From positions 248,001 to 312,000 of the forward strand of contig NZ_PYLO01000002.1 of NCBI RefSeq assembly GCF_003024715.1: a DNA stretch of 64,000 nucleotides, in the 5' to 3' direction. The stretch comes from Clostridium fessum. Its GTDB lineage: Bacteria > Bacillota > Clostridia > Lachnospirales > Lachnospiraceae. The translations under genes and the position numbers were made by a program. Position 1 is the stretch's first letter. Each line of letters opens with the position of its first letter. A model generated the notes under the pieces. The model ran no database searches, was not told the DNA's origin, and worked only from the letters and a program-made list of their open reading frames with translations. Below are positions 17,665 to 24,130 of this stretch, in pieces.

Positions 17665-18468
17665 TTAAAGACCAAGGATCGGTGTTTTCGAAACCCGATC
17701 TAACATCTCGCGGTCATGACAGGTCAGAATCTTATCCAGACTCTCTGCCCGGGCTTTGATAAGCTCGATGCTCTTCCAGGCGGAGACAATATCTGAAAAC
17801 CGGTTCGGAGGCGTAATATCATAATGAATCTCTTCGATCGGTTTCGTATTATCCATAATGAAAATTGCATCACCGCAGCAAATATATCTGCCCGCTGCCG
17901 TGTCGATCTCAACCGACTGATGCCCGATGGAATGTCCCGGCGTCTCAAATACGCGCACTCCCGGCATGACCTCTGCCTCGCCTTCTAGCAGTTCCATCTT
18001 GATTCCCTCAAATGGGCGGGTAATGCCAAGCTGCGGCGCCTCGTATGATTTGTAATAGAGCGGGATTGGATCCATCGCAAATTCGTATTCCTTCTTGTTT
18101 ACATAAAATTTCGCATTCGTGAATTTATCCATATAGAAGCAATGATCCCAGTGCAGATGGGTAAACACTACAATATCAATATCCTCCGGTTTATATCCGA
18201 TCTTTGCAAGCTGATCCGCGATCGCCATGCCCTCCGGCTGATATGATCCATGATGGTGGTATTTATCGGCGCGCTCTGTGTATGCCATGCCTGTATCCAC
18301 AAGCAGCAGTTTGTCTCCGCCCTCTACCAGATACGTAAAAACTGGGTATTCTTCCTCCCGATCGGAAGCATCGGGATAATATGCCACCGTAGAATGGTGG
18401 TAAAGATACTGTTTCGGAATCATCGTCACGAAACCAGTGTTGATTGGTCTGATTGTTAAGTTACTCAT
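17665..18468 (-). CDS. Metallo-beta-lactamase-fold hydrolase (lactonase-like)
   Basis: 267 residues from the ATG at 18468 (MSNLTIRPINTGF) with GGAGG upstream; a longer frame to 18654 would run through the promoter. The dinuclear zinc motif HLHWDHC (HxHxDH) is present, followed by GHSIGHQ and the CGDAIF aspartate. The layout (VDTGMAY, HTHLHWDHCFYMDKF, PGHSIGHQSVEI) is that of N-acyl homoserine lactonase-like hydrolases, many of which open other lactones. A lactone or ester intermediate of the local pathway is a reasonable substrate; this is inference. It is divergent from glycerate kinase and shares with it a region holding the GntR-type motif. Confidence 0.87.
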   Translation of the reverse strand: MSNLTIRPINTGFVTMIPKQYLYHHSTVAYYPDASDREEEYPVFTYLVEGGDKLLLVDTGMAYTERADKYHHHGSYQPEGMAIADQLAKIGYKPEDIDIVVFTHLHWDHCFYMDKFTNAKFYVNKKEYEFAMDPIPLYYKSYEAPQLGITRPFEGIKMELLEGEAEVMPGVRVFETPGHSIGHQSVEIDTAAGRYICCGDAIFIMDNTKPIEEIHYDITPPNRFSDIVSAWKSIELIKARAESLDKILTCHDREMLDRVSKTPILGL

Positions 18469-18549
18469 ATCGGTACCTCCTGTCGCTCGTCTGGCTATCT
18501 CAAACATGAGATAAATGCCAAATTTGTTTCTTAAAATGGAGCATCCAAT

Positions 18550-18561
18550 ATTGTATCCAGT
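18550..18561. promoter_or_regulatory. Candidate GntR/FCD operator between MBL hydrolase and glycerate kinase
   Basis: ATTGTATCCAGT reads ACTGGATACAAT on the minus strand, preceded there by ATTGGACAC, nearly the arrangement seen near dctP (TTGGACACCGGATA then TTGGATACAAT). Additional ATCCAAT half-sites flank it at 18543 and 18562. The region lies between divergent genes, so one site could control both. Confidence 0.55.
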
Positions 18562-18670
18562 GTCCAATAGTATTATAATAAAAAGAAGCATAGCTGTCAA
18601 GAAAAGTTTCAATTTCCATCTGAAAGTAACAATGAATCGGATCCAAAACACCAAAAAGGAGGAACCTCAT

Positions 18671-19822
18671 ATGAAAATTACGGTTGCAATCGATTCCCTG
18701 AAAGGAAGTCTGGCCTCGATGGAAGCCGGAAACGCCGCCAAAGGCGGCATTCTCCGCGTCTATCCCGAGGCAGAGGTCTTCGTGAGCCCTCTGGCAGATG
18801 GCGGCGAGGGAACCGTGGATGCCCTGACGGAAGGACTGGGCGGCAGGATCCGCACCATCTCCGTCTCCGATCCGCTCGGACGCCCCCTTCAAGCCGACTA
18901 CGGGATTCTCACCTCACCGGGACAGGGCGAACCGCTTGCGGTGATCGAGATGGCTGCTGCCTCCGGACTTCCGCTCCTGGCTGCTGCGGAACGCAATCCA
19001 CTCCGCACTACCACCTACGGTGTCGGAGAACTGATCCTTGACGCCATCCGCCAAGGCTGCCGGCGTTTCCTGATTGGCATCGGCGGCAGCGCCACCAACG
19101 ATGGCGGACTCGGCATGCTCTCCGCGCTGGGATATCAATTTCTCAAAGAAGACGGAACGCCCGTCTCCCCGGGTGCCGCCGGACTGTCAGAGCTTTCTTC
19201 CATCCGTATCGGCTCCGTTCTTCCCGAACTGTCCGCGTGCAGCTTCCGGATCGCCTGCGATGTCACCAATCCGCTCTGCGGTCCAAATGGCTGCAGTGCC
19301 GTCTATGGTCCGCAAAAGGGCGCTTCCAGGGAAGATATCGTAAATATGGATCGCTGGATGCAGGCATACGCCGTCCTTACTGCCCGGCAATTTCCACACG
19401 CCGATCCAACGGTTCCCGGCACGGGTGCCGCCGGAGGTCTCGGATTTGCCTTTTTAAGCTATATGAACGCTGTCCTGGAACCGGGCGCCTCGATCGTGCT
19501 GGAAGAAACTTCTCTGGAATCGTTCATCCAGGACAGCGATATCGTCATCACCGGTGAGGGTCGTCTCGACGGACAGACTGCTATGGGAAAAGCCCCCATC
19601 GCCGTCGCCAGACTGGCTAAAAAATAGGGCAAGCCCGTCTTCGCCTTCTCCGGCTGCGTCACCCCAGATGCCATCCAGTGTAACGATGCCGGAATCGACG
19701 CCTTTTTCCCAATTCTCCGCTCCATCTGCTCGCTGGAAGAAGCAATGGAACCGGCATCCGCCCGGAAGAATCTGAGCGATACGGTGGAACAGGTGATGCG
19801 GGTGGTTCGGCGGTTTTCGTAA
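18671..19822 (+). pseudogene. glxK: Glycerate kinase interrupted by an in-frame TAG
   Basis: From the ATG at 18671 (AAGGAGG upstream) the protein follows the glycerate kinase GlxK/GarK family: MKITVAIDSLKGSLAS, VSPLADGGEGTVDAL, FLIGIGGSATNDGG, ITGEGRLDGQTAMGKAP. The frame meets TAG at 19625-19627 after 318 residues, then continues without another stop for 64 codons to TAA at 19820-19822, giving a 383-residue frame, the usual family size. The context (ARLAKK, stop, GKPVFAFSG) suggests a CAG glutamine codon changed to TAG. The downstream part still reads as family sequence, so the lesion is recent, or the codon is read through, or it is a sequencing error. A truncated product would lose the C-terminal strands near the active site. 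The enzyme phosphorylates glycerate at the end of hydroxy-acid catabolism. Confidence 0.85.
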
Positions 19823-19854
19823 AAATTGGAAACAAAGAATGTGCTGATATAAGA

Positions 19855-19898
19855 AAATCGGAGAGGAACTTTGATCATTCATTCTCTCCGATTTTTTT
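19855..19898 (+). terminator. Intrinsic terminator after glycerate kinase
   Basis: AAATCGGAGAG (19855-19865) pairs with CTCTCCGATTT (19884 onward), followed by an uninterrupted T run. It follows the second stop (19822), consistent with the full 383-codon frame being the original gene. Confidence 0.85.
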
Positions 19899-19982
19899 CA
19901 ACTTACCTTGTATATTAGCTATTATACATTCACTTTTTCGAAATCATTGCCATAAATTTTCGAATATACATCCTTCTAATTT

Positions 19983-20597
19983 TTATTTAGAGAGCGCCTT
20001 CTCCGCCGCATCCAGCCCCTCATATCCATATGCCTTCACTTCCTCCTCCATCGTCAGAAGTGCCAGACTCTTTCCTTCCTTTTTCAGTTCATTGATAAAC
20101 TGCCAGTACGTATGCAGAGTGCTGTCCGAGTAAGTCCGCAGTTCTCCAAGCAGGTACGTCTGGAAGGAAGTATCATACGGCGTATCTTCAGAACTGTAGA
20201 GAAGCCTGTTTCCAGACGCCAGCACCGGATATTTCGCCTGGTACTCTTCCATCCAGGCAAGCTGCTGTTTCACGATCGCATCACTCCACTGTTCGCCCGC
20301 CAGCGTCGGATCAATCAGAAAATGATGCAGTTTCTTAAACTGCTCCGGTACGGTGCTCGCCATCATCCACGCATATTTCTCCATCACCAGATTGCGCCCC
20401 TGCTCATGGGCGCGGTCCATATCCGCCTGCACGCAGTCGATGAGTTCCTCTGTCCACGGTGCAAAATGGCTTCGTCGCATGATAAAAAATGTCTCCGGAT
20501 CGTCCTGACAAGAAGCACGTCCGCCCTCGTTATTGACTTTCTGAAAATCTTCCCACTCCATCTGAATCAGTTTCTCTATTTTCTCCTGTTTCGTCAT
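19983..20597 (-). CDS. DUF4125 family protein
   Basis: 204 residues from the ATG at 20597 (MTKQEKIEKLI) with GGGAGG upstream. The sequence (MEWEDFQKVNNEGGRASCQDDPETFFIMRRSHFAPWTEEL, then a helical body) matches the DUF4125 pattern known from Clostridia; function unknown. No membrane segment or signal peptide. It follows the DUF4037 gene by about 110 bp, and these families commonly sit together, so a shared function is likely. Confidence 0.82.
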   Translation of the reverse strand: MTKQEKIEKLIQMEWEDFQKVNNEGGRASCQDDPETFFIMRRSHFAPWTEELIDCVQADMDRAHEQGRNLVMEKYAWMMASTVPEQFKKLHHFLIDPTLAGEQWSDAIVKQQLAWMEEYQAKYPVLASGNRLLYSSEDTPYDTSFQTYLLGELRTYSDSTLHTYWQFINELKKEGKSLALLTMEEEVKAYGYEGLDAAEKALSK

Positions 20598-20705
20598 ACG
20601 CTGTCCTCCCTTTCGCTTGCCAGATCCCTTCCAAATCAATTTCCTGCATCTTTTCTTTCAGTTACAGTCCATGCGCGTTCCCATTTTGATGTGTCTATCC
20701 GCGGC

Positions 20706-21686
20706 TTATCCTTCCATCACATGACATTTTTTCAGCTCCGGATCCTGAATCCGTTTCATGATCTCCCACGTATGCGCTTCCAGAAATGCATCCCGGCTGT
20801 CAGTCAGTCCCTGTTTTCGCAGTTCCCCAACCACCGCCTGACAGATTTCCTCGATCCGGCCCACACGCGGATCTAACTGGTTTACATAAGGATTCCATCC
20901 CGGGGGAAACGGCGGCTTCCACATCTCGCTCGTATCTCCCATCACCGAAAGCTCCCGGATTTTTTCCGCCACCTCCGGCAGAATCTGAAAGTTTTCCATT
21001 CCCCGGAACATCCACTTATAGTAAGGCATATACGTCCGGTTTAGTAAATAGACCATCGAAATCGCCTGCCGCACAAATTCATCGAGCGCCAGCATCGCCG
21101 CAACCGTATCCCCCCGCCGCATACAGCGGCCATAATTATACTGTCCCGACTGCGCCATTTTCGCTGCCCGCGCCGCGATCTTCTTGATCCGGACATCCTC
21201 TGGATAATACTTCCGAAGCTCCTCGCGGACCGCGGAAAATTCTCCCAGTCCGTCCTCAAAAACTGCCCCGCCTGTAACTGCCGCCAGCTTATCCTCCGGC
21301 AGATGCAGCCAGCGCATCAAGCTCCTTGGCGGCTGTTCCATCCCGATAAAACGGCTGTAAAATGCCTCTATCTCAAACACACCGACACGTCCGCCGCCCC
21401 GCGCACTTGTAAGCCGTGCCGGAATGCCCGCAAACTCCCCCGGCAAACGGTCGTAAGCATCCTGAAGCGCCTTCCCGTACTGGTTATAATCTTCCGCCGA
21501 AAGCCAGAGGTCAAAACCTGCCCCGAAATCGTGATCCTGCGATATCGCATCGTCAAATCCCAGGCATTCCGAACCTTCGCCCACCAGCCCCGCCGCCAGC
21601 CGCGGCAGAAGCTCTGGAAATTCCCGCTCCAGCATCGGACGCCCAACTTCTTCATAATATCGTTTTGCCAGTTCCAGTCCCTGCAT
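20706..21686 (-). CDS. DUF4037 protein, nucleotidyltransferase-like
   Basis: 326 residues, ATG preceded by GTAGGGGG. The N-terminal third (GLVGEGSECLGFDDAISQDHDFGAGFDLWLS, residues about 33-63) resembles a nucleotidyltransferase core: GS-containing loop followed by D-x-D-like acidic residues (DHDFG). The remainder is helical. Members are annotated DUF4037; no enzyme activity is established to my knowledge. It sits between the DUF4125 gene and a TPR gene, separated from the latter by a 133-bp mobile repeat. Confidence 0.82.
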   Translation of the reverse strand: MQGLELAKRYYEEVGRPMLEREFPELLPRLAAGLVGEGSECLGFDDAISQDHDFGAGFDLWLSAEDYNQYGKALQDAYDRLPGEFAGIPARLTSARGGGRVGVFEIEAFYSRFIGMEQPPRSLMRWLHLPEDKLAAVTGGAVFEDGLGEFSAVREELRKYYPEDVRIKKIAARAAKMAQSGQYNYGRCMRRGDTVAAMLALDEFVRQAISMVYLLNRTYMPYYKWMFRGMENFQILPEVAEKIRELSVMGDTSEMWKPPFPPGWNPYVNQLDPRVGRIEEICQAVVGELRKQGLTDSRDAFLEAHTWEIMKRIQDPELKKCHVMEG

Positions 21687-21756
21687 CTGATCCCCCTACC
21701 TGATTTTATGGCTTTTTCTTGTCCTTTCTCCGCTTTCTGAATCTATTTCAGAAAAT

Positions 21757-21889
21757 GTTACTGTTCACGCATACGTGCCCAGTAACGGAATTTGCCGTGG
21801 CTTCGCATTTAAATACGGCAAATTCCTGCTGCCACCACGTTTTCTTACGGCACTTTCGGTTCCAAAAGTGCCTACCCATGAACAGTAAC
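21757..21889. mobile_element. 133-bp MITE-like multi-hairpin element, copy 1
   Basis: The ends are the perfect inverted repeat GTTACTGTTCA...TGAACAGTAAC. Immediately outside lies the 8-bp direct repeat CAGAAAAT (21749-21756 and 21890-21897), the signature of a target-site duplication. Inside are three hairpins: GTTACTG..CACG/CGTG..CAGTAAC (21757-21786), GGAATTTGCCGT (21787-21798) with ACGGCAAATTCC (21815-21826), and GGCACTTT (21849-21856) with AAAGTGCC (21865-21872). There is no coding capacity. A second copy of identical length is at 45507-45639. It lies between the TPR and DUF4037 genes of one putative operon, so it is probably transcribed. Confidence 0.88.
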
Positions 21890-21904
21890 CAGAAAATTTC
21901 CATC

Positions 21905-22795
21905 TCAGAATTTCGCATCCTTGAACTGGCAGCTCGCACAGTGGCTCTGTTTTCCGCCTGTGCTTTCCGTTCTGCCCTCGTCACCGGTAATGCCTTTTTC
22001 TTCCTTTTCTTTTTTGATCATCTCCAGATTCTGGCGGATCACCGCGCACGCATCGCTCTCGCCAAACCGGGACTGCGTTACCATCAGCGCTTTTTCCAGC
22101 AGCCCGATCGCCTGATCATAATTACCGCGCCTCCATGCCAGCTCCCCGGCTGCTGCCAGCGCCGAACCAAAGTGTCCCGACTGCACGCCCTCCGGGGACG
22201 CATAAAAGGTCAGGCTTTCCTTTAACTCTTCGTCCGCCTCATCCAGCCGTCCCAGCGCCATCAAGGATAGCGCCCGGTTGACATGGGTCGTTGCCACCTC
22301 CGCCTCGCTGTTCTCCATCTTTTTAATCAGTTCCAGCGCCTTATCCAGCGATTCCAGCGCCTTTTCATGTTCCTCCTGTTCCTGATAAATCTGGCTGATA
22401 TTGTTGTAGAGACTCGCCATCTCATAGCCATCCGTTTTTCCAAGATTCTTAAAAATCGCTTCCGCCTCCCGGTACTGGGAAAGCGCTTTCTCCACATCTC
22501 CTGCCATCCGGCGCGCGGTTGCCGCATTTAAAAGTGTCGTTCCATGGTGGATCGAACCATCCAGTCCCATCCCCGCAATCAGGGACAGCGCCATATCCGC
22601 CATATCGACTGCCTGTGCAACCCGTCCGGTATTCCGGTAGAGTCCTTCCATCTCATTGCACATCATCAGGCAAAGGCTTTTGTTCCCTGAATCCAGCCCT
22701 TCCTTCATCCAGCCCATCATTTTCTCTTCCGCTTCGTCCAGTTTTCCCTGCGCATAAAGGCGATCCAGTTCCTGAAACATCTGCTGTGTATCCAT
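21905..22795 (-). CDS. Tetratricopeptide-repeat protein
   Basis: 296 residues from the ATG at 22795 (MDTQQMFQELDRLYAQGKLDEAEE), with AGAGGG upstream; the longer frame starts in the upstream hairpin region. At least five TPR-like helical pairs are visible, for example RMAGDVEKALSQYREAEAIFKNLG, YNNISQIYQEQEEHEKALESLDKAL and LAWRRGNYDQAIGLLEKAL. TPR proteins are protein-binding scaffolds; no enzymatic motif is seen. It is the first gene of the TPR/DUF4037/DUF4125 set. The 133-bp element begins just after its stop. Confidence 0.85.
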   Translation of the reverse strand: MDTQQMFQELDRLYAQGKLDEAEEKMMGWMKEGLDSGNKSLCLMMCNEMEGLYRNTGRVAQAVDMADMALSLIAGMGLDGSIHHGTTLLNAATARRMAGDVEKALSQYREAEAIFKNLGKTDGYEMASLYNNISQIYQEQEEHEKALESLDKALELIKKMENSEAEVATTHVNRALSLMALGRLDEADEELKESLTFYASPEGVQSGHFGSALAAAGELAWRRGNYDQAIGLLEKALMVTQSRFGESDACAVIRQNLEMIKKEKEEKGITGDEGRTESTGGKQSHCASCQFKDAKF

Positions 22796-22880
22796 TTTTA
22801 TCCCTCTTTCTTTCCCTTCTTTATTCTTGTTTCTGTTATTTTTTTCATTAATGTGCCTTGGCACCTTTGACACAAAAAGA

Positions 22881-22969
22881 GATACCGCAAAACCTTTTTC
22901 CCATCCCTCTGCTCCCCATCTTCTTATTTCTGACAGGTCAGTGCACGGATTCTGTGGTTTTGCGGTATC
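22881..22969 (-). terminator. 14-bp perfect stem with long loop after the PRTase gene
   Basis: GATACCGCAAAACC (22881-22894) pairs perfectly with GGTTTTGCGGTATC (22956-22969) across a 61-nt loop. On the minus strand it is followed by TCTCTTTTTG, so it can terminate transcription from the PRTase-like gene. The long loop is unusual for a terminator. Confidence 0.6.
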
Positions 22970-23124
22970 CACTATCTGTTCTCAAACCTTGTAAAATCTA
23001 TCTCTTTCTCAATAATGCTTTCTATGCCGCCATGCAGCACCCGCATTCGGATCGCGTTTCATTTCAACGATCCGGCTTTTACAAATCCTGTATTCATCAA
23101 ACGAAGCAGCTTCCGATCGCCGCA

Positions 23125-23766
23125 TCACCCCATCGGCGAATATCCAAACGTATTTACCAGCGCATCAATCTTCTTTCCTGCCTTGCAGAGCGGGCAGTCA
23201 CGGTAATCTGAATACGTATAATCCGGTAAATCCTTCTTGCCAAAGACTGACTTGATCGGCACACCATCCAGCGAATCCATCGCACTGAAAATCGCCGATG
23301 CGCCCTGTAAGATACCACCGTAATACTGGATGCTCTCAACTGCCTTATTTAAGGTACGTCCCGTCGTCACGGATGCCATCAGGATCATCACATGTTTATC
23401 GCGGATCATCGGAATCAGGTTGTCACGGAAAATGATCTGGCTGTTGTTGTTAAACTCCGGGCTGATTACATAGATAGATTTGTGCGCGTTCGTCGAGAGA
23501 AAACCGCCCTTTGCCAGCTCCTCCGCCAGAAAAGCACCGATAACTTCCGTGCCCTCCATGCAGACAATCGTGTCGATCACGGTGTCATACAGATACATGC
23601 CAACCAGCGCCTGTGCAACTTCCTCCGCCTCTTTCGTTCTCGCTTTCAGGGTCGTCACATCAATGTAATAATTGATATGTGCATGGTTTGTTGCGAAATG
23701 TCCTGGCCGAATCTTTAACGGTACTGTCGCTCCAGTTGTGTAGATCTTTGTATAACTTTTCTCCAT
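23125..23766 (-). CDS. Phosphoribosyltransferase-like protein (orotate PRTase-like)
   Basis: 213 residues from the ATG at 23766 (MEKSYTKIYTTGATVPLK), preceded by GGAGAAGGGGG. The type I PRTase pattern is present: VCMEGTEVIGAFLAEELAKGGF, then HVMILMASVTTGRTLNKAVESIQYYGG, where the strand-loop-TTGRTL corresponds to the PRPP-binding loop (normally VDDvxTTG; here the acidic pair is replaced by MAS). A CPLCKAG motif lies near the C-terminus. Homologues are usually called orotate phosphoribosyltransferase, but the altered PRPP loop makes that reaction uncertain. Confidence 0.72.
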   Translation of the reverse strand: MEKSYTKIYTTGATVPLKIRPGHFATNHAHINYYIDVTTLKARTKEAEEVAQALVGMYLYDTVIDTIVCMEGTEVIGAFLAEELAKGGFLSTNAHKSIYVISPEFNNNSQIIFRDNLIPMIRDKHVMILMASVTTGRTLNKAVESIQYYGGILQGASAIFSAMDSLDGVPIKSVFGKKDLPDYTYSDYRDCPLCKAGKKIDALVNTFGYSPMG

Positions 23767-23995
23767 AAAAACGCCCCCTTCTCCATCTAAATAGGTGTTC
23801 ATAAATGTTTGAAACTGCTTCTAAAAGTTCCATGTTCACAGTCACTTCCATCCATGGATTGATACCCTTATTATACTAGAAAATGTGGCGTTTAACAAGA
23901 TAAAATCTGTCATCATATGTATATTTTTTTATTTTTCTGTCTTTTCTCCAGGCATTTTTTTCTCACAAACAGAACACACACCCGATACTAAGACT

Positions 23996-24130
23996 GTGAA
24001 CTACTCGGTAACTAAGTTACCAGAGCATCTGAAATCTGGCGGGATACCGCCTTTTTTCAGGGTGCGTCCATGACACCACTACTGCTTACCTTTCGGCTAT
24101 ACAGCTACTTTTATTATTTCTGGATTCTTT
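23996..24130 (-). ncRNA. Likely omega-RNA at the tnpB 3' end
   Basis: The minus-strand sequence overlapping and following the tnpB stop is strongly structured: CTGAAA/TTTCAG (24055-24060 with 24030-24035) encloses GGCGG-tatc-CCGCC (24038-24051), followed by the GGTAAC/GTTACC hairpin and GAGTAGTTCAC. This is where TnpB systems encode the omega-RNA scaffold, whose guide would begin just beyond the element end (below 23996). Extent is approximate. Confidence 0.5.

Noticed and set aside
19625-19627. Pyrrolysine or selenocysteine insertion at the internal stop of glycerate kinase
   Set aside because: TAG excludes selenocysteine, glycerate kinase is not a pyrrolysine enzyme, and no Pyl genes are in the window; a point nonsense change is simpler.
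21757-21889. Integron attC site
   Set aside because: The ends GTTACTG/CAGTAAC do not fit the GTTRRRY/RYYYAAC core, no integrase or cassette array is present, and the flanking 8-bp direct repeats indicate DDE-type transposition.
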